Source of the DNA: Nephrocerus scutellatus | Lineage: Eukaryota; Arthropoda; Insecta; Diptera; Pipunculidae | Assembly: GCA_947095585.1 (NCBI GenBank) | Contig: OX352761.1 | Coordinates: forward strand, 56,838,432 to 56,902,431 | DNA: 64,000 bases | Direction of reading: 5' to 3' | Shown: positions 18,949-29,856 of the stretch, piece after piece | Layout: each line of letters opens with the position of its first letter | Numbering within the stretch: position 1 is the first letter of the stretch | Translations under genes and position numbers: made by a program | Notes under the pieces: generated by a model | What the model was told of the DNA's origin: nothing | Database searches by the model: none | The model's input: only the letters and a program-made list of their open reading frames with translations

Positions 18949-20371
18949 TGTAAAAAAGTACCTTCGTTACAAACCCTACGGCTAAGCATTGTCCGTCCCA
19001 TCACCCAAAAATACGAATTTGCCAACGGCATGTGGTGTTGCCGGCTGCTGCTTTTGAACAGCGAACACACAACACCACATGTGTAGCTGCCGCCAGTAAC
19101 AAGTGACCGTATATAAGTCAAATATAATTTCGACTACACAGCGAACACACAACACCACATGTGTAACTGTTGATCATATATGATCATATATGAGGCAAAT
19201 ATAATCAATTAATTTTCGGTGGATAAAATTCCCAACAAGTCCCACAAAAAAGTTAGTTAGGTTCGGCAATTTTCATATGAAAAATTGTCGAACTCCCTAT
19301 GAGTTTGACGGTCAGATTCCGTTGGAATTAGACAGAGTGCGAGTATTCTTTAGGAATACCACACTCATTTTTGGAGGCGTTCTTATCAGAACGCCAAATT
19401 AAATAAATAATACAGACTGGGCGACCGTCGGTAAACTTGCGCACAATTTTGGGAGTGTTCTTCTCCGAACACTCCAGTATACATTTCACCAGACCAGACG
19501 ACCGTCTCTAAACCGCGTCACTACCTACCCTTCTCCCCCTCTCCCAGCTTCTGCAGGTAACCCTGCAGCAGCCCCTTTCCAAACAAGCTCAGGAAAGGGG
19601 TACTTGGCACTCGCTGTTGATGTCTTGTTTCATAGACCTGCAGCATTCCTTATTCCGTACCGCTCGCTGTTGACGTCTTGTCGAATAGACCTGCAGCATT
19701 CCTTATTCCGTACCGCTCGCTGTTGACGTCTTGTCGAATAGACCTGCAGCATTCCTTATTCCGCCCGCTTGCTGTTGACGTCTTGTTTCATAGACCTGCA
19801 GCATTCCTTATTCCGTACCGCTCGCTGTTGACGTCTTGTCGAATAGACATGCAGCATTCCTTATTCCGCCCGCTCGCTGTTGACGTCTTGTTTCATAGAC
19901 CTGCAGCATTCCTTATTCCGTACCGCTCGCTGTTGACGTCTTGTCGAATAGACCTGCAGCATTCCTTATTACGACCGCTCGCTGTTGACGTCTTGTTTCA
20001 TAGACCTACAGCATTCCTTATTCCGTACCGCTCGCTGTTGACGTCTTGTCGAATAGACCTGCAGCATTCCGTCCTCTCGCCCCGTGCGCTGTTGACGTCT
20101 TGTCGAATAGACCTACAGCACCCTTTGTCCCGCGCTTATCGAGCCTTGTGCGCTAGGCCGTCACATACCGACCGCGACGGTCCCTTAGTATATCTATAGT
20201 AGTTTGTAAGTTATCAAGTATAGTAGAGATTACAAACATTGTTAAGTATAATAAGCATCAAGAAGAAAAATAAAGGAATAAAAACCAGAAATTTAATTTG
20301 TAACACGTGACTTATTTATTTGAACCCTGGGAAGCCGCTGAGTCATACCTCAGCTGGGAAAACACGTTACA
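18949..20371 (+). repeat. 3' LTR of TE-2 (1,423 bp)
   Basis: Same ends as the 5' LTR apart from TGTAAAAAAG for TGTAACGAAG, which breaks the terminal hairpin. It also differs by a small rearrangement around TGATCATATATGATCATATA (about 19168-19187), by an insert carrying GCCCCTTTCCAAACAAGCTC near 19571, and by about ten copies of the 53-bp unit against one. Outside these places the two LTRs are nearly identical. Confidence 0.9.
19609..20125. repeat. 53-bp tandem array in TE-2 3' LTR
   Basis: Unit with CGCTGTTGACGTCTTG, ATAGACCTGCAGCATTCC and TTATTCCG, period 52-53, about ten copies. Units largely alternate between TTGTCGAATAG and TTGTTTCATAG and between GTACCGCT and GCCCGCT, so the effective higher-order unit is about 105 bp. 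The 5' LTR has a single copy at about 12276-12328. Confidence 0.88.
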
Positions 20372-20375
20372 ATAT

Positions 20376-20548
20376 AATTTTCGAATCACACAAATCACAC
20401 ATTTTTTATATGAATTCAAACTGTTTGACATCAGAATCAGTAAAATTGCCAAATTTTTAACTGTAATTTAATACTAGTTTGGCACTTTTTATGTATTGTA
20501 TACGAAGATTATAGCCAAAACCTTTTCTATAGAAATCCCAACTGTACG
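20376..20548. other. Unassigned AT-rich spacer right of TE-2
   Basis: Follows the target duplication and precedes the start of the large composite repeat. No frame, repeat or terminal structure recognised. Confidence 0.5.
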
Positions 20549-21332
20549 CATACTAATGCTGTAAACCAATCAAAAACGCGTCTGTGTTTGCGGGATGTGA
20601 ATACTGAATACAGTGTACAAAAAATAAGCACTCGCAAAGAGCGAGAAACGTAAGATGAGGCAGTGGAAAACAGAAAAATTATATATGGATTTTGCTCTTT
20701 AGTTGATTACTAATACAAATACGTTTGGGATAAATCTAAACATGGATCTGTGTACGATCGGAACAGTTGGGCTTTCTATAAAGATGGTTTTGATTATAGC
20801 CCACTTTAAATATCTGCGTAATTTTTATTTCGATCGGATTTTTAGTTTTGGCTGTATGTGTTTTAAGCAGAAACATAAATTCTTAGGATCTCGGGCGAAA
20901 AAAATATTTTTGCAATCCTTGTTTTTTCTTTTTTGTATGTTTAGGTGTTCAAGGCAAATACTGCAACCAAACTGGAATTTATAATTTATTGCAAATTAAT
21001 CGTTTTATGTGTTTGGTGTATTAAACATTTGCTGAAAATGGTAAGGGATAGATCCTCTGCAGACGGTTTTGCCTGTTTTGTTTATTTTTTCATTAACAAA
21101 TTACCGACTGCGGCTTTTATTAAAAAACTAATTAAGGACAGTAAAAAAGGCGTCTAAATGACTGCCTGGATGACCTTTTTAGTGATATAGTGAAAACAGG
21201 GAAGTCCCGAAATTTCGTAATTGCAATCAAATGTCACTTTATAAATGAAAAAAGATTTGGATGAACTTTTAAATGATATTCTGAAAACAGTAAACTTATG
21301 AATGAAAACAGGAAAACCCCAAAACCATTTAA

Positions 21333-21665
21333 TTACAGGCATTCACTCGATTTTAATATTTTGCACTCGCGGTCACTGACAGTGCCTTGGGGAACACCGG
21401 CTTTTATGCGGTAAATACTGGATTTGAAACCGTCCAATATGACCCGAATTGAACGGTCAGAAATGTAGTTATTATTGCATAGCTCATTGTGAGAAATATT
21501 TTTCCTTGGCTTAAGGCAAATTAGACGGTCACTATATTTGAATATTTTATTTACAATGACATAATAATGAGTATACGCGAAGTAATAAATAATGAGGTTA
21601 AGAAATGATGTGGAACAGGATTTTATGATTTCGTCATTAATAAGTCCTGAACAGGGATTTTGCAA
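21333..21665 (-). pseudogene. LINE reverse transcriptase scrap in block A (copy 1)
   Basis: A 110-aa minus-strand frame ends with SDRSIRVILDGFKSS followed by AGVPQGTV, the block before the palm of non-LTR retrotransposon RTs. It is cut off immediately after that motif, and the YADD block is absent. Upstream (INDEIIKSCSTSFLNLII) is AT-rich and only weakly RT-like. The same scrap recurs at 35328-35795 and 58128-58460. The rest of block A (20549-21332, 21666-21971) has no recognisable gene. Confidence 0.55.
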
Positions 21666-21971
21666 AAAAGGCGAGAAGCTACTTTTTCTTAAATTTTTCG
21701 CCTTTTGCTTTTGTGTGACGATTTAAAAGCGATTATGCCCAAATCGACAAAATAAAAGGAGAGAAAACTGAGAAAAAAAAATTTGCTTAGTTTCCTCTTT
21801 AGTAAAAATATATAAATAGATAATTTAGTAATTGTATTAATATATTGTAAAATGATCAAAGAAATGATATCCGGATTCAAAGAAATCGATTTGATATGGT
21901 TTAATCCCTTTAGATGTCCTTATATATATACAGAAATTCAATTAATTAACTATTGAAATTTCATATATCTC

Positions 21972-22194
21972 AGCGTCGCCAAGGCTCAGTGGATAAGAGC
22001 ATGGCTTCTGAGCAAGAGGTTCGTGGTTCGAATTCCAGTAACACCAAATGTATTTTTAACGGTGTCCCACCTCTTGCGAAAGTCTGACACACATCCGAGA
22101 GTAATAACTTGGCACATAAAGCTTCTCAATTCGCCGTTCGGATCCGGCAGTAAATTGTAGGTCCCCTCTATTTATGTGAAAAATATACATGCTC
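21972..22194 (+). mobile_element. tRNA-derived SINE, 3'-truncated (unit I)
   Basis: Plus-strand copy of the SINE seen at 9021-9297. A box region AGGCTCAGTGG and B box GGTTCGAATTCC are present, and the body (GGTGTCCCACCTCTTGCGAA) follows. It stops at ATACATGCTC and is joined directly to Copia gag sequence (GAATGACATGACGAATC). Unit II shows the fuller form, so a deletion removed the SINE end, the Copia LTR and the first part of gag here. Confidence 0.85.
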
Positions 22195-22203
22195 GAATGA
22201 CAT

Positions 22204-22865
22204 GACGAATCAGTCAGTTTGTGTCAAAAGCGAGCCGAATGGCACATGAAATCGTAGACCAAGGTGAAAAATGATCAGAGAACATAAAAATGGTGCGCAT
22301 CATTAGCAGTTTGAAGCCGAAATATCGTAATTTCAAGACTGTCTGGTACAATATCAAAGAGACTAGAACGTTTGACAGTTTACTTGCACGATTGCAACTG
22401 GAAGAAGACCAACTGAATAAAATGGACGACGTTCCATCGGATGCTGCTTTCAGTGCAAAATTTAAGTCAAAGCAGCAAAGTGGTGACAAATCGTCTGAAA
22501 GTAAGAAGGGCGGTTGCGATGCTATATTTTATGTGAATCTTGAGAATTCAGGTGCCACAGAACACATGTCTTCTCGCATCCAATGGTTCGTTGATTATAA
22601 GAAGTGTGATGTCGAGCGGTTTGTCCAAATCGCAAATGGCTGTAATGTCGGAAAAATGCACCGTGCTTCGCACAAACCAGCGCAAGAACGAGAAGCTGCA
22701 AAAGGCGAATATTTAATAAAATTTAAAAAACTAAATGAGAAAGATGTGAATCGAGTTCATTTGGGTCATATCATCGGTGATGGCGATGATGTCAAGAAGC
22801 AACTGTCGACTGAGCAAGTGTCGATCCAGAAATCGTCGGCAGAGCAACGAACGAGAAGCCACTAG
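22204..22865 (+). pseudogene. Copia gag/PR/IN remnants, unit I
   Basis: After the deletion junction the gag C-terminal half is readable (SLKPKYRNFKTVWYN, then LEEDQLNKMDDVPS). The Cys knuckle seen in unit III (59333-59375) is deleted here, SKQQ joining SGDKSS. The protease loop reads ENSGATEHMSS, with Asn where the catalytic Asp belongs. The integrase core is missing: the frame jumps from NGCNVG to a Lys-rich region (KFKKLNEKDVNRVHLG) and stops at 22863-22865. Dead by deletion and by active-site loss. Confidence 0.72.
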
Positions 22866-22867
22866 TC

Positions 22868-23827
22868 GTGGAAGAGCATCCGCAGTGTATCGGCACGAAT
22901 GACAATGGACATGATACAGCATCCATGTCTGATAATGAGTTCTTCGATACAAACGATATCACGTTGACAGCAGATGACGATGAGGATGAGATCGAGAACG
23001 TACGCAAAAATATGAGTTATAATTTGCCTAAGAAAGTTAACGAACCAGATCGATTGATAGTAAGTGGATATTCAGCTGTCGTGTTGGAGCCCAACACGTA
23101 TGAAGAAGCAATAAATTCCGAGGAAGCTGCTAAATGGCGAGTTGCGATGAAGGATGAGCTGCAATCACTGAAGAAGAATTCGACATGGGAGTTGGTGAAA
23201 CGTCCGAAGAACCGCAACTTCGTCGGATGTCGATGGGTTTATAAATTGAAGTCAAATCCATCTGGACCAATTTTCAAAGCTCGTCTAGTCGCAAAAGTTT
23301 TTTCGCAACGAGAAGGAGTTGATTATGGTGAAACGTGTTCACCAGTGGTCCGATACGATTCCATTCGGACTATCCTAACGATCGCCGCAGCAGAAGATCT
23401 GGAGATGGAGCAGTTTGATATAAAGACTGCGTTTTTGAACGGTGACCTAGACGAAGAGATTTTTATGGAGGCACCGAAAGGAGTAGATATGGAGGAAGAG
23501 AACATGGCTTGCCGACTTAAGACAAGTTTATATGGGTTGAAGCAAGCATGCAGAGTGTGGAACAAGAAATTCACGAAGTTCCTCAGTGATTTCAACTTGG
23601 TGCAGTCGAAGGCAGATTCATGTGTGTTCAGCGGCCATATCAACGGTATGAAAGTCGTGTTATTATTGTACGTGGACGACGGATTGGTTCTATCGAAATG
23701 CAGAAACACGATTGAGTCAGTGATGAATTATCTGTCAGATAATTTCGAGATGACACGAGGCAGCGTAGGTAATTATGGCATGGAGATACACCGAAACAGA
23801 CAGAAGAAGACGATTTTCATCAATTAG
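22868..23827 (+). pseudogene. Copia reverse transcriptase, well preserved 319-aa frame (unit I)
   Basis: RT of a Ty1/Copia element. Key blocks: AMKDELQSLKKNSTWELV (residues 93-110), GCRWVYKLK (120-128), FKARLVAK (136-143), QFDIKTAFLNGDLDEEIFME (182-201; catalytic D184), LYGLKQA (221-227), VLLLYVDDGLVLS (264-276; D270 and D271). All three catalytic Asp are present. The acidic N-terminal stretch is the integrase-RT linker. A TAG at 23825-23827 cuts the frame; homology continues to 23900 and then, after TAA at 23918, into RNase H. Counterpart 59772-60731 is nearly identical. Confidence 0.85.
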
Positions 23828-24340
23828 AAAGCATACATTAAGAAAGTCGTCGAAAAGTTCAACATGCAGGATTCGAAGCACATTTCGACTCCAGCTAACA
23901 GCAATGTCATGTTGACCTAATTGTGCGAAGATGACAGCGTCGACTTCCCGTATAGGCAAGCAATTGGATCTCTTATGTTTGCCGCTATCGTGACTAGACC
24001 GGACATTTCGTATGCAGTGGGAGAAGTCAGCAGATTTATGGACAATCCTGAGCAATCGCATGTTTCGGCTGTTAAGCGCATTCTTCGATATTTGAATAAA
24101 ACGGCCGAAAGAGGATTCGAGTATTCTGGATCGTCGACAGGATTAAGCTGATCAAGAAATCTGAATTGCATCAGCGGACCAAACACATCGCTGTTCGGCT
24201 ACATTTTATCCGGCAGCTGTATGAATCATCGATTACGTATGCAGTGAGGACCAGCTTGGAGACGTGTTGACGAAGCCATTGCCAATTCAAAAGTTTACCA
24301 AGAATATAGAGATGTTGGGAATCGAAGACACGAAATAATT
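23828..24340 (+). pseudogene. Copia RT end and RNase H, broken (unit I)
   Basis: Continues the Copia pol: KKVVEKFNM before a TAA at 23918, then CEDDSVDFPYRQAIGSLMFA, RPDISYAVGEVSRFMDNPE and KRILRYLNKT (23921-24151). The stretch SGSSTGLS then stops. The last RNase H block (RTKHI, LTKPL) is out of frame because about 11 bases present in unit III (GGTAATTCT region, about 61120) are missing here near 24228. It ends just before the purine tract AGTGGGAG. Confidence 0.7.
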
Positions 24341-24348
24341 AGTGGGAG

Positions 24349-24532
24349 TGATGGATTTGAATTATTCCCGTCCTTGTCATTCTTTATATGTCATGCACAC
24401 TCAATGTGTTCTTTTGTTTTGTCAGTCTTAAGCACACCACTGACGGTGCAACAACGTTTTTCTTATTCAAGCATATTAAAGTATATTTCTTTGTTTTGTT
24501 TTATTTTACTCAAAACACTGATAACTTCCAAT
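24349..24532 (+). repeat. Copia LTR shared by two internal regions (unit I)
   Basis: TGATGGATTTGAATTATTCC through ATAACTTCCAAT, about 184 bp, preceded by a purine tract (AGTGGGAG). A Copia 3' pol end lies to its left and a Copia leader plus gag to its right. It is therefore the junction of two Copia copies and not a normal terminal LTR. Equivalent LTRs are 36352-36534 and 61251-61434. Confidence 0.82.
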
Positions 24533-24844
24533 ATGGGCACAGTGCCTTTTTATTTGAGTAAAAGATTAAGAATTGAATCTAATTCATTTGTAATAAAAAC
24601 AAGAGTAATTCTACATGTGAAGACGAGCCGGCGTGCCGTACGCAAACGTAGTGAACGTTTTTTTTTATTTCATCGAAGTGATGTGTGTGTATGCGGGTGT
24701 GCATCGAGCAACCAATACACAACCACACGTGTTGGAAATTCTAGAAGGTTCGAGCGAATTTCATCATATTGTGCTAACGTTGCACAAGCGAACTCAGTTG
24801 AATAAAAGTCGTGTCGTCGTACCGTGGCAACTCACTGAAGAAAA
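24533..24844 (+). other. Copia primer site and leader
   Basis: ATGGGCACAGTGCC directly after the LTR resembles the internal initiator-tRNA-Met primer site of insect Copia elements (TATGGGC...CAG), which pairs with the anticodon region of a half tRNA. The rest of the 300-base leader has no convincing gene; short frames here are not supported. Same in unit II at 36535-36846. Confidence 0.5.
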
Positions 24845-25569
24845 ATGGATTTGTTGGATGATAAATCGAGCAGCGGTGGTTCTGTCATTCACCACAAATT
24901 GAATGGCTCAAACTATAAATTGTGGAAGTTCCAGATTGATGCCGTGATGAAATCCAGAGCTCTTACGGACGTTATGGCCGGCAATGTTCCCGTAGCGAGT
25001 GCGACCAACGAAGCAAAAAATCAATACGACAGAAACGATGGCAAGGCGATGGCGATTTTAGTTTCATCAGTAGACAGTGAGCAAGCGAATCACATTCTGA
25101 TGAGCAAAACAGCGAAGGAAATTGCAGACAAATTGGCCAGCATTCATGAAAAACGCAGTGAGGTTCGCATTATAACCCTATATGAGGATTATTTTTCATT
25201 GAAAATGGCTGATGACGAATCAGTCAGTTTGTGTCAAAAGCGAGCCGAATGGCACATGAAATCGTAGACCAAGGTGAAAAATGATCAGAGAACATAAAAA
25301 TGGTGCGCATCATTAGCAGTTTGAAGCCGAAATATCGTAATTTCAAGACTGTCTGGTACAATATCAAAGAGACAGTTTACTTGCACGATTGCAACTGGAA
25401 GAAGACCAACTGAATAAAATGGACGACGTTCCATCGGATGCTGCTTTCAGTGCAAAATTTAAGTCAAAGCAGCAGCAAACAAGAAAGAAGCAATCAACGT
25501 CGATTGATGAGCTAAAAAAGAAAACAAAATGCAACAAATGTCATGAAGTTGGTCGTTGGAAAAGAGAAT
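24845..25569 (+). pseudogene. gag: Copia gag 5' half, cut by BEL sequence (unit I, D1)
   Basis: ATG at 24845 begins MDLLDDKSSSGGS, then NGSNYKLWKFQIDAVMKS and AKEIADKLASIHEKRS, typical of Copia Gag. The frame stops at 25265-25267, and homology resumes in a second frame (SLKPKYRNFKTVWYN about 25315). A 10-base deletion beside GAGACAGTTTAC follows, then the Cys knuckle region CNKCHEVGRWKRE. At about 25570 the knuckle is interrupted: intact Copia at 59371 continues GAGAATGTCCGAAGCG, here it is GAGAATGGTCCTCC and BEL sequence. Confidence 0.78.
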
Positions 25570-25570
25570 G

Positions 25571-26650
25571 GTCCTCCATTTTTATTACTGGGCGAAGAAA
25601 ACGCTAGCGTATTCAGATGATAATGAATATTCCAAATCTAAAACATTATTAGAAATAAATGAACCGCAAACCTATCTTATACAGCGTTATTCGGATCTAA
25701 AAAAATTGCTTCGCATTTCCGCCTTATGTTCACGATTTTGCCAAAATACAAAACTAAAAGCTGAAAATCGCAACTATGATGATATATCACCTCAGGAAAC
25801 TGAAAATGTTCTTAACGGGTTAGTAAAATCTATTCAGTCTACAGTATATAGTAAAGAACTCAAAGTGCTTAACGCTAATAAATTACTTAATAAGCAAAGT
25901 TCAATCTTAAAACTAAAACCATTTATCGACGACACCGGCACATTACGCGTTGTTGGCCGGCTAAAAAATTCTTCCTTGATGTATAATCAAAAACGTCCAA
26001 TTCTTCTTCCGTCCAACCATATGTTTACAACGTTATTAGCTCGTAATGAACATATCAGGACGCTGGACCTCAAGCTTTGCTATCCTCGTTACGACAACGG
26101 TTTTGGATAATCGGCGGTAGACGATTATGTAGGAAAATAGTCCACGATTGCATTCTATGTTTTCGAACAAAACCGACGTCAATTTACCAACTAATGGGTG
26201 AATTACCTTCCGAACGTGTTCAACCATCTTGTGCTTTTGACAATGTTGGCATTGACTATTGTGGTCCGTTTAACATTCACAAATTCGTTCTAGCGTTGTT
26301 ACAAAAGCATATATTGCTGTTTTTATTTATTCTACAAAGGCGACTCACTTAGAAGTTGTTCAAGATCTGCCGACTAATTCTTGTTTACAAGCTCTCAGGC
26401 GATTTGTTTCTCGAAGAGGACGATGTTCTAATATTTTTAGTGATAATGCTACAAATTTTGTGGGTGCTCAAGGAAATTTACGAGAATTGCAACAACTTTT
26501 TGATTCACAACTTCATAAATATGAGGTATTAAAGTATTGCACTGAAGAAGGCATCCGTTGGCGTACAATTCCTCTCCGATCCCCACATTTCGGTGGTTTG
26601 TGGGAAGCCGCTGTAAAAAGCGCCAAAAATTTACTGAAACGTATGCTACT
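25571..26650 (+). pseudogene. BEL/Pao pol: RNase H end and integrase (D1)
   Basis: Starts in the region before BEL integrase (YSKSKTLLEINEPQ, then FIDDTGTLRVVGRL and PILLPSNHMFTTLLARNEH). A frame change near 26095 leads to RQRFWIIGGRRLCRKIVHDC with ILCFRTKP (zinc finger Cys), then GELPSERVQPSCAFDNVGIDYCGPF (first catalytic Asp). Another change near 26330 leads to FSDNATNFVGAQGNLRELQQ (second Asp) and IPLRSPHFGGLWEAAVKSAK (Glu). The DDE residues survive but at least two frameshifts separate them. At about 26650 a LINE interrupts it; the end is at 29857. Confidence 0.8.
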
Positions 26651-27079
26651 TAATTGGCGGTCAGCCATCAGCAGAAATAGGGGGAATAACACAGAATGTT
26701 CTAGAATTGCATGTGGCCGTAACTATCTCTGACTGGTGGAAGTGCGATCAAACCTCCACGTGGTGGCCGCTGGTAATTTTCCTCCAATGCAGGAAAAGCT
26801 GAATGATCGGGTTTGTCCCTTCAAAGTAAGGTTGGCGCGAGGCCAATAACCTCGCCTGTAAAAAATTATTATTACGGAACCCAAAATCAGCCTCGGATAC
26901 ACTGATGAACGACGACGACCACGGCAACGAAAACGGCTAAACGATTTAAGAATTTTCTCATGGAACGTACGCTCACTGTATAGAGCTCGTGCTGCACAGC
27001 AGCTAGCCGATACCATGTACATATATAATGCTGACTTAACAGCATTTCAGGAGATGCGGTGGACCTCGCCAAAAATGTG

Positions 27080-27682
27080 CGAGATGTTTAGGTTTCCTAA
27101 AACGGTGCAAGATGTACTTCACTCCATCAGATCTGGCTACTATTTATAAGGCGTATATTTGCCCTAAACTCGAATACAATTGTATTGTCTGGGCAGGTGC
27201 CCCCAAGACCACATTGCATCTACTAGACAGAGTTCAGAAATGCGCGTTAAAACTTATTGGTGAAGTCCATATCGCGAAAAAAATCGAATCGCTTGAACAT
27301 CGTAGGAATGTTTCCTGCCTGTCACTGTTTTATCGCTTTTTCCACAAGCGGTGTTCAAAAGAAATATCCAGATGCATCCCGCCTATTCTCCAACCCATCC
27401 GTAATACCCGTGCCTCAACTCGAGCTCATGGGTCTACCATTAAGCCTATCTTCGGAAGTACTAACCAATTCAGAGATTCCTTCTTTAGCCGCACGATAGT
27501 TATATGGAATGATTTGCCTGATTCTGTGTTTCCGCATTTTTATGATCTGCAGTCGTTTAAGACACGCGTGCATAGACATCTCATCTTTTCCTCTCCCTAA
27601 TTTTCTAACGCTCACGCTGTGCTAAGCATTATAAGGGTGCAAACCCCTTTAGCATGTGTACATTATAAAAAAAAAAAAGAGA
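27080..27682 (+). mobile_element. 5'-truncated second LINE tail nested in the first (D1)
   Basis: A 162-aa frame (27112-27600) matches the C-terminus of a jockey/CR1-like ORF2: FTPSDLATIYKAYICPKLEY, VWAGAPKTTLHLLDRVQKCA, VIWNDLPDSVFPHFYDLQSF. It is followed by a short 3' untranslated region (GCTAAGCATTATAAGGGTGC) and an A-run at 27667-27678. C-terminus, short UTR and A-tail are the hallmark of a 5'-truncated LINE insertion. It splits the first LINE between endonuclease and RT, although part of the host LINE is also lost at this point. Confidence 0.7.
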
Positions 27683-27882
27683 AATGGACACGCCTTAAAA
27701 ATACTGTCATTAGTACTGCTGACTCCATCTTAGGCAGTAGTCGTAGAGATCGAGACGACTGGTTCGATGACGAATGTAAGCTAGCGACTGAACGTAAGAA
27801 TGTTGCGTACCGAGCAATGCAACAATCTCATAGAACGCGGGCACGCGAGGATGAATATAAAGAGCTCAGAAGATATGAAAAA

Positions 27883-28790
27883 ACAGTTCACCGGTGAAAG
27901 AAAGCAGCCTGGGAGAAGAATCTCGTCCGTGAACTGGAACAGTACAGAGAGCAAGGACCGCCACAGGCGCGGAAGTTCTACCAAAGGGTCCGCGGTATGA
28001 CGCAATACACACCGGGTTGCACATACTGCAAGGACAAAGAGGGTAATCTGATCGCCGATCTTAAAGGCATCTTAGAGCGATGGGAAGAGCACTTTCATGA
28101 GTTGTTAAATGGCCAGCTAACTGAGGAATTGGAGGCTCAGCCAATGATCGAAGATCATACTATACTCCCGCCACCAAGCATAGTCGAAGTTAGCAGAGCG
28201 ATAAATCGGCTCAAAAATAATAAGGCCCCGGGATCTGATGGAATCCCAGCGGAACTGATAAAAATAGTAGGACCCACAATACCCCAAGCAATTCATGAAA
28301 TAATAGTGCAAGTATGGGAAGAAGAAGTTATGCCAAAAGACAGTTCACCGGCGAAAGAAAGCAGCCTGGGAGAAGAATCTCGTCCGTGAACTGGAACAGT
28401 ACATAGAGCAAGGACCGTACCAGGCGCGGAAGTTTTACCAAAGGGTCCGCAGTATGACGCAATATACACCGCGTTGCACATACTGCAAGGACAAAGAGGG
28501 TAATCTGATCGCTGATCTTAAAGGCATCTTAGAGCGATGGGAAGAGCACTGTCATGAGTTGCTAAATGGCCAGCTAACTGAGGAATTGGAGGCTCCACCA
28601 ATGATCGAAGATCATACTATACTGCCGCCACAAAGCATAGTCGAAGTTAGCAGAGCGATCAATCGGCTCAAAAATAATAAGGCCCCGGGATCTGATGGGA
28701 TCCCAGCGGAACTGATAAAAATAGGAGGCCCCACATTACACCAAGAAATTCATGAAATAATAGTGAAAGTATGGGAAGAAGACTGGTGAA
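27883..28790. repeat. 457-bp tandem duplication inside LINE (D1)
   Basis: ACAGTTCACCGG(T/C)GAAAG starts at 27883 and 28340; the copies encode the same pre-RT region (CKDKEGNLIADLKGILERWE, NNKAPGSDGIPAEL). The junction follows ATGCCAAAAG. Present in D1, D2 (about 39898-40806) and D3 (about 45655-46560), absent in D4, which has a single copy (51735-52179). Confidence 0.8.
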
Positions 28791-29856
28791 GAGGCATCCT
28801 GTGCCCCATACATAAGAAGGGAGATATCACAAAATGTAGCAATTACCGTGGTATAACGTTGTTGAGTACCGCGTATAAGATTTTCTCCTCTATCCTTCAA
28901 GACAGGATAGCCCCATACGCTAAAGTCATCAATGGTCCATACCAGTGTGGCTTCATCCCAGGCAAATCAACAACTGATCAGATTTACACCCCAAGGCAGG
29001 TGATAGAAAAATGTCTAGAGTTTCAAAGCTCACTACACCATATTTTTGTAGACTTTAAAGCCGCTTATGATAGCATAGCCAGAGTAGAACTTTATAAAGC
29101 CATGAGAGAATTCGGCATCCCAAATAAACTGACACGACTATGTAGGTTGATCATGACCAATGTTATAAGCCAAGTAAAAATATCGGGATCACTATCAAGC
29201 CCATTCAACATCTATAACGGGCTCCGACAAGGGGATGGACTGGTCTGCGTCCTCTTCAACCTGGCGTTGGAGAAGTTGATCCGAGACTCTGACGTAACGG
29301 CGAGAGGAACAATCCCCTATAAGTCCATGTTGACGATATTGACATCGTTGGTAGAAACCAAAGAGCTGTACAGGAAGCTTTCATCCAGTTAGAGCAGTTG
29401 GCACGAAATCTGGGGCTGCACATAAATGAGAGCAAAACAAAGTACATGGTGGCCACGTTTGCGAGTAGAAGATCCAACATTGGTCCCTCAATTCAGATAG
29501 TGGAGCGCGAATTTGAAGTAGTGCAATCCTTTAACTATCTCGGGTCAACCATAGCAGCCTATAACAGCATGGAACCAGAAATACGCGCACGGTTGCTTAA
29601 AGCCAACAAAGCCTACTATAGCCTGTCAAGACTCTTTAAATCCAGGAACTTAACCATAACATCCAAGCTGCTGATATATAAGACAATGGTCATACCAGTA
29701 CTTACATATGGATCCGAGACTTGGGTGCTTAGCAAAAAGCATTCTGACCTCTTAGCCGAGTTCGAAAGAAAAGTCTTACGGAGAATTGTTGGCCCCGTAT
29801 GTGAGGAAGGACGATTCCGGAGACTCTATAATGATGAGATCTACGAGCGTTACCGC

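Larger units (their letters stand above)
11640..20371 (+). mobile_element. TE-2: nearly complete Gypsy-type LTR element
   Basis: Complete LTR-to-LTR structure: 5' LTR 11640-12564, primer site 12569, gag, -1 frameshift signal, pol (protease, RT, RNase H, integrase, C-terminal extension), untranslated 3' region with an inserted inverted-repeat element, purine tract, 3' LTR 18949-20371. A 4-bp target duplication ATAT (11636-11639 and 20372-20375) shows it inserted here as a unit. Only one clear coding defect is seen, a TGA in RT, and gag is intact, so the insertion is probably young. RT before RNase H before integrase defines Ty3/Gypsy. Confidence 0.93.
26650..29856 (+). mobile_element. LINE inserted in BEL integrase (D1)
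   Basis: An APE-type LINE. The 5' untranslated part (26650-26880) precedes an endonuclease start with LRIFSWNVRSLYRARAAQQL and LTAFQEMRW (about 26945-27070). The sequence is then broken by a second LINE tail, and resumes at 27685 with WTRLKNTVISTAD, DDWFDDECKLATERKNVAYRAM and RWEEHFHELLNG. An internal tandem duplication of 457 bases follows (27883 and 28340). RT continues at 28859 (CGFIPGKSTTDQIYTPRQV, FVDFKAAYDSIAR, QGDGLVCVLFNLALE), the shifted VDDIDIVG block (about 29330) and the C-terminal YLGSTIA and YGSETWVLSKKH blocks. BEL resumes at 29857. Clade not assigned; it resembles RTE-like elements. Confidence 0.75.

Noticed and set aside
19678..20199. 173-aa frame through the 53-bp array of the TE-2 3' LTR
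   Set aside because: Repeat-driven frame inside an LTR, absent from the 5' LTR, which has one unit.
20703..20984. Block A plus-strand frames (also 34884, 57608)
   Set aside because: Not conserved in length between the three copies, AT-biased, no motif; the copies differ by frame-changing indels.
21972..22045. Functional tRNA gene
   Set aside because: A and B boxes are present but the acceptor arms do not pair, and a SINE body follows; copies at 9021 and 9955 have target duplications.
24374..24805. Frame upstream of Copia gag (also 36494-36904) as a gene
   Set aside because: Covers the LTR end, primer site and leader; the two copies diverge by frameshift at 24653 and no domain is seen.
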